From JAEUMD01 sp050250815 (GTDB lineage: Bacteria; Pseudomonadota; Alphaproteobacteria; Rhizobiales; Hyphomicrobiaceae): a stretch of 25,456 bases of DNA. Each line of letters opens with the position of its first letter. Position 1 is the first letter of the stretch. A program made the position numbers and the translations under genes. The notes below the pieces were generated by a model, which was not told where the DNA came from, searched no databases, and worked only from the letters and a program-made list of their open reading frames with translations. Below are positions 8,227 through 14,860 of the stretch, piece after piece. The stretch spans positions 1 to 25,456 of the forward strand of contig JBFWNY010000048.1 in the NCBI GenBank assembly GCA_050250815.1. Direction: 5' to 3'.

Positions 8227-9063
8227 ATGACGAACGACACCGCGCGCTTGATCCACGAGCTGGAGCTGGCAGCGATGCTGGCGGGCGAAGAGATCGTACG
8301 TGTCAAGCAACGCGTCGGCACGACGGCGACCACCAAGGCAGACGGCAGCCCGGTAAGCGCGGCCGACGAGGCCGCAGAAGTCCTCATCCTCGAACGCCTG
8401 GAGCGGCTCTTTCCCGACATTCCCATCGTGGCCGAGGAGCGTGTGGCGGCTGGCCGAATTCCCTCGCTCGACGACCTGGCCGAGGGACGCTTCTTCCTGG
8501 TCGATCCGCTCGACGGCACGCGCGAGTTCGTCGCTGGCCGAACCGAGTACACGGTCAACATCGCGCTCATCGAGCGCGGCACGCCCGTGGCTGGTGTCGT
8601 GGTGGTGCCGGAAGAGTGGCAACTGTTTTCGGCCGTTTCGGATCACAGCGAGGTGGCTTCGTTCACCGCCGGTGCGGCGGTCGACGAGCGCCAGCGACTG
8701 CGCGTTCGCGTCGCCGGGCCCAGCCCGCTGGCGCTCGTCTCGAGGTCGCATCTCACTCCGGAAACGAATACGTGGCTTGCGCGGCGGCGTATCACGCAGA
8801 CGACCGACGCGGGCTCTTCGCTCAAGTTCTGCCGCATTGCCGCGGGGCAGGCCGATGTCTACCCGCGGCTGGGCCCGACATCACAGTGGGACACGGCGGC
8901 CGGCGACGCAGTCCTGCGTGGCGCAGGCGGAAAGACAACGACGCTCGACGGTGCGCCCCTTGCCTACGTACCGCGCGACGGCAGCGCAAAGGCGCGGTTC
9001 CTCAATCCGAATTTCGTCGCCAGCGGTCTTTGGGACGACCCCACCGCGGCCATGCAAGGTTAG
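8227..9063 (+). CDS. cysQ: 3'(2'),5'-bisphosphate nucleotidase CysQ
   Basis: This inositol-monophosphatase superfamily enzyme hydrolyses 3'-phosphoadenosine-5'-phosphate (PAP) to AMP. It removes the by-product of sulfate activation and of sulfotransferases. The 278-residue product shows the metal-site motifs in order: an acidic pair in AEE at 69-71, DPLDGTREF at 93-101 and WDTAAGDAVL at 221-230. The ATG at 8227 follows a strong purine-rich Shine-Dalgarno sequence (GGGGGGAG), so the 43 upstream codons of open frame are excluded. It lies 159 bases after manC. The pairing of cysQ with manC is seen in other Hyphomicrobiales (family knowledge) and may reflect sulfated polysaccharide synthesis. That link is inference. 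Confidence 0.94.
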   Translation: MTNDTARLIHELELAAMLAGEEIVRVKQRVGTTATTKADGSPVSAADEAAEVLILERLERLFPDIPIVAEERVAAGRIPSLDDLAEGRFFLVDPLDGTREFVAGRTEYTVNIALIERGTPVAGVVVVPEEWQLFSAVSDHSEVASFTAGAAVDERQRLRVRVAGPSPLALVSRSHLTPETNTWLARRRITQTTDAGSSLKFCRIAAGQADVYPRLGPTSQWDTAAGDAVLRGAGGKTTTLDGAPLAYVPRDGSAKARFLNPNFVASGLWDDPTAAMQG

Positions 9064-9166
9064 CCAGGATCCGCTCCGAATCCGTCGTAGAATAGGCAGC
9101 GGTCGGCGCCCGCCTTGCGCCGCATTCGGCGAGGAATAGAGCAGGACGGACGAAGGGAAACTTCTG

Positions 9167-9520
9167 ATGCGCTATTGGCTCACGCGACAAGCGCGGACAC
9201 TGCCGCCGCGTCTCGCATCGGCCACCGCCCCGGTGCTGAGGCTCGTCGCGGCCCTGGCCCTGCTCGCTGCGGTCATCATTTTCGTGTCGGACTGGACGGC
9301 CGGGCAGCCGCCAAGCTCAACCACCGATCTGTGGGCGAGCTTGTCGCCGAAGTCTCATGCCGCAACCAAACAAGCCGTGAGCGGGCTCGCCGGCCAATGG
9401 CTCTGGTCGTTGATCTCACTTCCGCTATCGCTGCCCGCCTATGTACTGTTCGGTGGGCTCGCGCTGCTGGCCGGCTACGCAGGCCGCCGGCGGCGCACAG
9501 TTCGCGTGTTCGTCAACTGA
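9167..9520 (+). CDS. Small two-helix inner-membrane protein of unknown function
   Basis: This is a 117-residue protein with a basic N-terminus, one hydrophobic helix at about 24-41, a short polar loop (42-78), a second helix at about 79-104 and an Arg-rich tail. With both ends basic, a cytosolic N- and C-terminus with a periplasmic loop is expected from the positive-inside rule. The ATG at 9167 follows GAAGGGAAA. It sits between cysQ and rfbD, 41 bases before rfbD, so it is probably co-transcribed with them. Its position suggests a role around polysaccharide or envelope metabolism, but no family is recognised. Confidence 0.75.
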   Translation: MRYWLTRQARTLPPRLASATAPVLRLVAALALLAAVIIFVSDWTAGQPPSSTTDLWASLSPKSHAATKQAVSGLAGQWLWSLISLPLSLPAYVLFGGLALLAGYAGRRRRTVRVFVN

Positions 9521-9561
9521 CCGCGGGCGACACCCGCGCGCTCGTCGTTCGGGGGGCCGCC

Positions 9562-10440
9562 ATGCGCCTGATGATCACCGGCTGGCAGGGACAAGTCGCA
9601 CGCGCCTTTCTCGAAGCCGCGCCCGGACGGCCCGAGATCACGGCCTGCGCGCTCGGCAGGCCGGCACTCGACATCTGCAACATCCGCACGATCGAAAGGT
9701 CGCTAGCCGACGTCAATCCAGACGTCGTCATCAATACCGCGGGCTATACGGCGGTCGACGAGGCGGAGAGCGACGAGGAGCGCTCGTTCGCACTCAACCG
9801 CGACGGTGCGCTCCTGATCGCGGAGGCCGCGGCGCGGCGCGGGCTGCCCATCATTCACCTGTCGAGCGACTACGTGTTCGACGGGCGAAAGACGGGTCCC
9901 TATTTGGAAACCGATACACCGGCCCCGCTCAACGTCTACGGCCGCTCGAAGCTGGAGGGCGAACTGGCCGTTGCCGCGGCCAACGAACGCCATATCATTC
10001 TGCGCACGAGCTGGATCTTCAGCCCGTTCGGCCGCAACTTCGTCACCACCATCCGCCAGCGCATGACGGCGGGAGGGCCGCTCGCCATTGTGCACGACCA
10101 GCGCGGCAACCCGACCTATGCTCCAGACCTCGTCGATGCGATCCTCTCGATCGCAAGCGCGGTGACAAAGGAGCACGAGGCGCCGCCGCAGTGGGGGACG
10201 TATCACGCATCGGGCAGCGAACAGGCGACCTGGTACGACGTTGCCGTCGCCGTTCGCGATCAGCATCCCTCCAGAAATGCGATCATGCTGTCTCCCATCC
10301 CCGCCTCGCAGTATCCGACGAAGGCCGCCCGTCCCGCGAACGCCACGCTGGATTGCAGCAAGCTGCGGCAGCATTTCGGGATCACGCTGTCCGGATGGAG
10401 AAGCGGTCTCGAACGCTGTCTGGAGCGCATTGGAGAATGA
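9562..10440 (+). CDS. rfbD: dTDP-4-dehydrorhamnose reductase RfbD
   Basis: RfbD reduces dTDP-4-dehydro-L-rhamnose with NAD(P)H to dTDP-L-rhamnose, the last step of the rhamnose donor pathway, in the cytosol. The 292-residue extended-SDR protein has the nucleotide-binding loop TGWQGQV at 6-12, NTAGYTAVD at 58-66, SSDYVFDG at 101-108 and the catalytic YGRSK at 126-130. The C-terminal substrate domain is complete. The ATG at 9562 starts the Rossmann strand directly. The frame is open far upstream, but that part overlaps the membrane gene in another phase and is not coding. The partner genes rfbA, rfbB and rfbC are not in this window, so the pathway must be completed elsewhere. Confidence 0.94.
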   Translation: MRLMITGWQGQVARAFLEAAPGRPEITACALGRPALDICNIRTIERSLADVNPDVVINTAGYTAVDEAESDEERSFALNRDGALLIAEAAARRGLPIIHLSSDYVFDGRKTGPYLETDTPAPLNVYGRSKLEGELAVAAANERHIILRTSWIFSPFGRNFVTTIRQRMTAGGPLAIVHDQRGNPTYAPDLVDAILSIASAVTKEHEAPPQWGTYHASGSEQATWYDVAVAVRDQHPSRNAIMLSPIPASQYPTKAARPANATLDCSKLRQHFGITLSGWRSGLERCLERIGE

Positions 10441-10455
10441 GGCCGGAGAGAGCCG

Positions 10456-11454
10456 TCAGTAGCGCCGCTTCACGTAGAGGTGGTCGGGCAGAACCTTGCG
10501 CTCGTACTTGGGATTGAAGACGCGGTCGGGCAGTCCGATCGGATCGTGCGGGATCTCTTCGTAAGGCACCTGGCTCAACAGGTGGTCGATGCAGTTGAGG
10601 CGCGCGCGCTTCTTGTCATTGCCCTCCACAATGAACCAAGGAGCCTCGGCGATGTTGGTGCGCTCCAGCATCTCCTCCTTGGCCTTGGTGTACTGCTCCC
10701 AGCGCACCCGCGACTGCAGATCCATGGGCGACAGCTTCCACTGCTTCATCGGGTCGTGGATGCGCATGAGGAACCGCAGCTGCTGCTCCTCGTCGGTAAT
10801 AGAGAACCAGTACTTGATGAGCTTTGTGCCCGAGCGCGCCAGCATCCTCTCGAACTCCGGCACGTCATGGAAGAACTCCTCGACCTGATCGGGCGAGGCG
10901 AAGCCCATGACGCGCTCCACACCAGCGCGGTTGTACCAGGAGCGGTCGAACAGCACGATCTCGCCCGCAGCGGGCAGGTGCGGCACGTAGCGCTGGAAGT
11001 ACCACTGCTTCTTCTCGCGATCCGTCGGCGCCGGAAGCGCGGCAACACGGCAGGTACGCGGATTGAGCCGCTGTGTGATGCGCTTGATGACACCGCCCTT
11101 GCCGGCAGCATCGCGACCTTCGAACAGAACAACCAGCCTATAGCCTGTGTGCTGCACCCAGTCCTGCAGCTTGATTAGCTCCGTCTGCATGCGAAACAGC
11201 TCGCGGAAATAGACCTTGCGATCGATCTCGGACTTCTTGCGCTTGGCAGCCAGCTCCTTGGCGGGAAACGGTACGCGCTGATCGTCGACCTCGAGTTCCA
11301 GCTCCTCGTCGAAGCTGTCCTCCAATTCTGCCTCGACCCAATCGCGCGGCTTGCTGTCCGACGGCGCTGCACCGGCATCAGGATTGTCCGCCGGCTTCTC
11401 CACGGCCTTGCTGTTGTCCGTGACAGAACTTTTTGACCGCGATCTGCTGACCAT
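10456..11454 (-). CDS. ppk2: Polyphosphate kinase 2 (PPK2)
   Basis: PPK2 transfers phosphate between polyphosphate and nucleoside diphosphates, most often running toward GTP/ATP synthesis. The 332-residue single-domain protein has a Walker A loop GRDAAGKGG at 113-121 and a Walker B/lid segment VLFDRSWYNRAGVE at 167-180. Length and motifs fit a one-domain class I enzyme. The first 65 residues are an acidic, Ser/Pro-rich, probably disordered extension that is not part of the fold. The ATG at 11454 has a good Shine-Dalgarno AAGGAG six bases upstream, so the longer frame reaching 11532 is not used. The stop is 15 bases from the convergent rfbD stop. The gene is divergent from the PDC-sensor gene across a region holding an FnrL/FixK-like box. 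Confidence 0.95.
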   Translation of the reverse strand: MVSRSRSKSSVTDNSKAVEKPADNPDAGAAPSDSKPRDWVEAELEDSFDEELELEVDDQRVPFPAKELAAKRKKSEIDRKVYFRELFRMQTELIKLQDWVQHTGYRLVVLFEGRDAAGKGGVIKRITQRLNPRTCRVAALPAPTDREKKQWYFQRYVPHLPAAGEIVLFDRSWYNRAGVERVMGFASPDQVEEFFHDVPEFERMLARSGTKLIKYWFSITDEEQQLRFLMRIHDPMKQWKLSPMDLQSRVRWEQYTKAKEEMLERTNIAEAPWFIVEGNDKKRARLNCIDHLLSQVPYEEIPHDPIGLPDRVFNPKYERKVLPDHLYVKRRY

Positions 11455-11791
11455 AGGCGCTCCTTGACGACGTGTTCGTGGCTGGATCGTTGAGCCTCGC
11501 GAAGCGATCACGAAAACCGCAACCTGAAGCACATAGCGACCAAATTCGCGAAATGGATGACACTAGCAAACTCGGTGCACCACCGTGATCGAGATCAAGA
11601 GCCCGGCGCAACCTGCGGCGGACCCCTGCGCGACCAGACCCGACCGGCTCAAATCTCCGTCGGCCAGATCGACATCGATCCCACCTAAGCCTTTGTGTCT
11701 ACACCTATTTCCGCGTCTCGATTGAGGTGAGCGCTTCCATCGTGGACGATCCGGCTCTAGAACGGGGCTTCCAATTGGCGGAGAACGGTCG
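11455..11791. other. Divergent intergenic region, ppk2 / PDC-sensor gene
   Basis: This 337-base region should hold promoters for both divergent genes. The only site I can name is an FnrL/FixK-like palindrome at 11585-11598. No convincing -35/-10 pair or hairpin was found, and no small gene is supported. Confidence 0.5.
11585..11598. promoter_or_regulatory. Candidate FnrL/FixK-type box (GTGATCGAGATCAA)
   Basis: This matches the CRP/FNR-family consensus TTGAT-N4-ATCAA at nine of ten defined bases, with the inner C and G often seen in FnrL/FixK sites (TTGATC-N2-GATCAA). It lies 131-144 bases upstream of the ppk2 start and 194-207 upstream of the PDC-sensor start. If real it would make one or both genes respond to low oxygen. 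A single 9/10 match can arise by chance. Confidence 0.4.
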
Positions 11792-12745
11792 ATGCCGGAG
11801 ACGAACCTGAAGGCCGCGACCTTGAAGCAGCGCGAGGAACTGACCTCACTGCTCGGCCCGGCCATGCGGACGCTAGCCGAGCGCTGCCAAGGCACCTTCC
11901 ATGATCGCGGTGCTGTCGAAGCAGAGCTTTCGGCGACGCTTGCCGGCATGCCCTATTGCAAGCACGTGTTCGCACTCGACGCCCAGGGCCTCCAGTTTGT
12001 CGACAACATCACCCGCGAGGGCTCCGACTCAGCTTACCTCGGTCGCGACCGGTCCGACCGGCCCTACATGCAGGGTCTCATCGGTAGCACCGACTTCAAG
12101 CTCTCAGAGGCCTACATCAGCCGCAATCGCAAGCGGCCCATGCTGACCGCGGTGCAGGTGGTCCGCGATGCCGAAGGCCACCTTAAAGGGTTCCTTGGCG
12201 CCGACTTCGACCTGCGCGATCTGCCCGCCACGGAGGAACTCTACTGCGACACGCAAACTTGGCGTCAGGTGAAGGGTGACCCGGCGATTCGAGGCAACCT
12301 GTTTGCGCAGCAGCGCGCCCAATCCATCCTCGACGATCACCTGGATACCGTCCTGCCGCTGATGGCGGAGCTTATGGGCGAACGCGGCATCTTTCACGGC
12401 AAGCTGCACTTCTCGAGCAACCGCGCCACGATCTGGCTCATCGACGACCCGCTCAACTACCGCCTGCTCGACGGCTCCGACCTGCTCGACCCCGACATCT
12501 GCCTCGCCTACAAGCCGCGAGCTTACCCCGACCGTGCCACGGTTCCGCGCGCCGCCATCCCCGACGTGCTCGACATGTTTCGCAAGCTCCGCTTCGCTGA
12601 CGAGACGATCTACCTGCGCTCGGGCTCGCTCAACATCTGTAACGGGCTCGTCAGCCTCAACTTCTCGTGCGACGGCACGCACTACGTGCGCTACGACGAG
12701 CTGCTCGACCGCGGCCTTGATTTCTGGCTCGGCGGCGTCAGCTGA
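11792..12745 (+). CDS. Soluble PDC/Cache-like sensor-domain protein
   Basis: The 317-residue protein has no signal peptide and no membrane helix. Residues 57-145 read as a PDC/Cache-type ligand-binding fold. After a strand with FALDAQG at 60-66 come an RDRSDRPYM segment at 85-93, the SEAYISRNRKRPMLTAV stretch at 105-121 and the closing strands LKGFLGADFDLRDL at 131-144. The C-terminal half (about 165-317) has no recognised domain. Such domains normally face the periplasm in chemoreceptors and histidine kinases. Here there is no output domain and no export signal. The ATG at 11792 follows GGCGGAG at suitable spacing. The gene is divergent from ppk2. The domain call rests on pattern similarity by eye, and the ligand is unknown. 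Confidence 0.8.
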   Translation: MPETNLKAATLKQREELTSLLGPAMRTLAERCQGTFHDRGAVEAELSATLAGMPYCKHVFALDAQGLQFVDNITREGSDSAYLGRDRSDRPYMQGLIGSTDFKLSEAYISRNRKRPMLTAVQVVRDAEGHLKGFLGADFDLRDLPATEELYCDTQTWRQVKGDPAIRGNLFAQQRAQSILDDHLDTVLPLMAELMGERGIFHGKLHFSSNRATIWLIDDPLNYRLLDGSDLLDPDICLAYKPRAYPDRATVPRAAIPDVLDMFRKLRFADETIYLRSGSLNICNGLVSLNFSCDGTHYVRYDELLDRGLDFWLGGVS

Positions 12746-12785
12746 CACCACTCGTTCGGCGCGGCGGCAGGAGCGAAGAGCGGAT

Positions 12786-13454
12786 TCAGTTCTTGCCGAG
12801 CCAGCCGCGCACCTGCGTGACGTAATTGTCGAGCACGCGCACTTCCAAGTCGGCGAATGCCTGATCGGCGAGCACACCGACCAGCCCGGTGCCCGCAACG
12901 CCCGATGCGACACGATCCATCTTGGCGAGTTCCTTGCCGGTTTCGGCGTCCTTGAGCACCGTGACGGCGCCCATCACCGGCGTACCGCCCAGTGCCACCC
13001 GCTGCAGCGGCGACGGGATCGTGAAATTGACCACGTGCACTTCGAGCTTTGCGGCGCGGGTCCCCTGGAACTGCGGCAGCACGTCGGAACGGACGCGCTG
13101 CTCGATCATCGACCGCAGCCGGTCGCGCAGGTACTGCTGGGCCTCGGGCGACTCGATGATGCGATTGTAGTCTCCCGTGGGATCCTGCTCGCTGCCCACC
13201 TGGAGAGCCGCCTTCTTCACCGGCAGCGCTCCGACGTGCGCCTGGCCGGCCTTCACCTTCTCGACGAACTCGCGCTCGCCATTGCCCCACCAGATCGTCG
13301 TCGCTGGCGTGACGAGAACTTCCGCCTCGACGATCCGCAGCGCCGCTATATCCTTGGCGTCGAGCGAGTTCTGGATGGTCGCGCACCCGGCCAGGACGAC
13401 GGCGATCGTCGCGCACGCGGCCCAGCCCCAGATCCGACGCTCGAAATGAGACAT
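12786..13454 (-). CDS. Putative lipoprotein of unknown function
   Basis: The 222-residue product starts with a short basic N-terminus, a hydrophobic stretch and a clear lipobox LAGC with the lipidated Cys at 24. It is therefore expected to be exported and anchored in the inner or outer membrane. The mature part is mixed alpha/beta with no catalytic motif I recognise. It includes a Gly-rich hydrophobic stretch (about 185-200) ending in a short conserved-looking tail. The ATG at 13454 has GCGGAG upstream and begins the signal peptide directly. The frame is open 32 codons further but lacks a signal there. It is the second gene after DoxX on the same strand, 132 bases downstream. Its stop is 40 bases from the convergent PDC-sensor gene. 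Confidence 0.85.
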   Translation of the reverse strand: MSHFERRIWGWAACATIAVVLAGCATIQNSLDAKDIAALRIVEAEVLVTPATTIWWGNGEREFVEKVKAGQAHVGALPVKKAALQVGSEQDPTGDYNRIIESPEAQQYLRDRLRSMIEQRVRSDVLPQFQGTRAAKLEVHVVNFTIPSPLQRVALGGTPVMGAVTVLKDAETGKELAKMDRVASGVAGTGLVGVLADQAFADLEVRVLDNYVTQVRGWLGKN

Positions 13455-13586
13455 GGCACTGCTCTCCGCAAAGACTGACGACGGTTGCCTCATAGAGCGC
13501 AACCCGTCAGAGAACAAATATTTCCTTGGCGGAACTTTCCATGTCCACAATTTGATGGTCGCAGGTCGACGGATCGCCCCCCGGGC

Positions 13587-13988
13587 TCACGCCTCCGGGC
13601 TGCGGGTGCGCATCGCAGCCACGCTCCACGGACCAGGGCCTGCAAACTCCAGAGAGAGAAAGATGAAACAATAAAGGATCGCGGCATCGCCGGCGTTGTT
13701 GACCGGAAACGTGTCACGCGGCGCGTGCGCGATCCAGTAGGCGAACGCCATCGTGCCCGATGCCAGGAATGCCGCCGACCGCGTGAACAGGCCGATCATG
13801 ATGAGCGTGCCGCAGACAAGCTCGATGATGGCGGCGTACCAGGACAGGCTGAAGGCCGCCACCACGCGCTCGGACGGCGGGAAGCCGAGCAGCTTCTGTG
13901 TGCCGTGCAGAAGGAAGATAAGGCCGGAAACGATACGCAGCACACTCAGCAGGCGCGGGCTCCAGGCGGAAAGTCCGGATTGGTTCAT
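13587..13988 (-). CDS. DoxX-family membrane protein
   Basis: A 133-residue four-helix inner-membrane protein with helices at about 12-30, 49-68, 72-89 and 101-116. The first helix carries the family feature LRIVSGLIFLLHGTQKLLG at 17-35. The ELVCGTLIMIGLFTR stretch at 56-70 and the AYWIAHAP loop at 83-90 also match DoxX/SURF4-like proteins, which are linked to redox or thiol stress in some bacteria but are poorly defined. The ATG at 13988 is preceded by CCGGAG. The frame extends 30 codons further without membrane features and overlaps the promoter-like region. It may be co-transcribed with the lipoprotein gene downstream. Confidence 0.9.
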   Translation of the reverse strand: MNQSGLSAWSPRLLSVLRIVSGLIFLLHGTQKLLGFPPSERVVAAFSLSWYAAIIELVCGTLIMIGLFTRSAAFLASGTMAFAYWIAHAPRDTFPVNNAGDAAILYCFIFLSLEFAGPGPWSVAAMRTRSPEA

Positions 13989-14086
13989 GGGGTGGCTCCG
14001 GTGTGACAGCATGTCCGCGCCGACCCGACCACGGATCGGAGGGCCTATGCAAGCGCCGCGAGCGGTCCGGAGCGGCAATCCGATGG

Positions 14087-14115
14087 TTGCGAGCGATCAA
14101 GCGTACCGCTATAAG
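14087..14115 (+). promoter_or_regulatory. Candidate sigma-70 promoter upstream of tRNA-Pro
   Basis: TTGCGA (14087-14092) and TATAAG (14110-14115) are separated by 17 bases. The -10 matches five of six consensus bases and the -35 four of six. Transcription would start about 14122, giving a leader of about 130 bases before tRNA-Pro. A second, weaker pair (TTGAGC at 14142, TCTATA at 14166) lies closer. The assignment is inferred. Confidence 0.3.
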
Positions 14116-14253
14116 GCGGGCCTCGCTCGCGTCGGTCGGCCTTGAGCCGGCAACGCGGGCGTTAGTCTATAGGGATGATATTTCTATGGAACTCGGTCCC
14201 GCTCCCGGCGGGGCCGGTAAGCTGGCCGCGTACCGTCGCGCCGGCAGGTCGGG

Positions 14254-14330
14254 CGGAGCGTAGCGCAGCCTGGTAGCGCACTTGCTTCGGGAGCAAGGGG
14301 TCGGGAGTTCGAATCTCCCCGCTCCGACCA
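14254..14330 (+). tRNA. tRNA-Pro (anticodon CGG)
   Basis: The 77-base gene folds as a standard cloverleaf. The acceptor CGGAGCG pairs with CGCTCCG, the D stem GCGC pairs with GCGC, and the anticodon stem CTTGC/GCAAG encloses the loop TTCGGGA with anticodon CGG. The T stem GGGAG/CTCCC encloses TTCGAAT. The discriminator is A and the CCA end is encoded. The unpaired G-rich variable region is short. It decodes CCG, a favoured proline codon in this GC-rich genome. No integrase or duplicated tRNA 3' end is visible nearby, so there is no sign of an integrated element at this site. Confidence 0.97.
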
Positions 14331-14428
14331 AACCACTCGACGGGTAGAAGCGGCCCCGATGCGGGCGGCCCGCACGCCGCCGGAAAAGCGCGGCAGCGAC
14401 CCGCGAAACCAGGGAGACGCAGCTCCTG

Positions 14429-14842
14429 ATGGCGCAGGACCAGCCAAGCCTGAAGAAGCCCGACATCGGCGAACCGTGCAACGCCTGCGGCCTGTGCTGC
14501 CTGCTGCAGGTCTGCGGGACGGGCTCCTACGTGCTCCGGCTCGTGGACAAAGTGGGCGAGCGCGCTCCAGGCCCCTGTCCCGCGCTGGTGCGGGACGGCG
14601 ACCGCATGATCTGCGGTCTGGTGCTGCGCCCGAAGGACTATATCAACGGTGGCAGCGCGATGAAGCTGCGCGAGGCGGTGGCGCTGCTGATCGGCTCCGG
14701 CTCGGGCTGCGACGAAGCTGGCGACGACCGGTCGCCCGAGGTCCGGGAGAAGCTGAAGAAGATCCAGAAGGACTACATGCAGCGTGTGCCGGCCACCAAG
14801 ATCAACGCCGCCGCCAACCTCGTTTTCCCGAACCGCAAGTAG
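14429..14842 (+). CDS. YkgJ-like cysteine-cluster protein
   Basis: The 137-residue soluble protein carries the CxxCxxCC cluster (Cys17, 20, 23, 24) followed by Cys29, Cys50 and Cys62, the pattern of the YkgJ/zinc-iron-chelating CxxCxxCC family. These cysteines likely bind a metal ion or an iron-sulfur centre, but the function of the family is not settled. Residues 90-137 are charged and helical. The ATG at 14429 follows AGGGAG with a somewhat long spacer. The gene is 98 bases after tRNA-Pro and converges on the J-domain gene, 18 bases from its stop. Confidence 0.85.
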   Translation: MAQDQPSLKKPDIGEPCNACGLCCLLQVCGTGSYVLRLVDKVGERAPGPCPALVRDGDRMICGLVLRPKDYINGGSAMKLREAVALLIGSGSGCDEAGDDRSPEVREKLKKIQKDYMQRVPATKINAAANLVFPNRK

Positions 14843-14860
14843 GCCGGACGAGTGCGCGTC

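Noticed and set aside
14254..14330. tRNA-Pro as an integration site for a mobile element
   Set aside because: No integrase, no repeated tRNA 3' end and no shift in composition were seen on either side.
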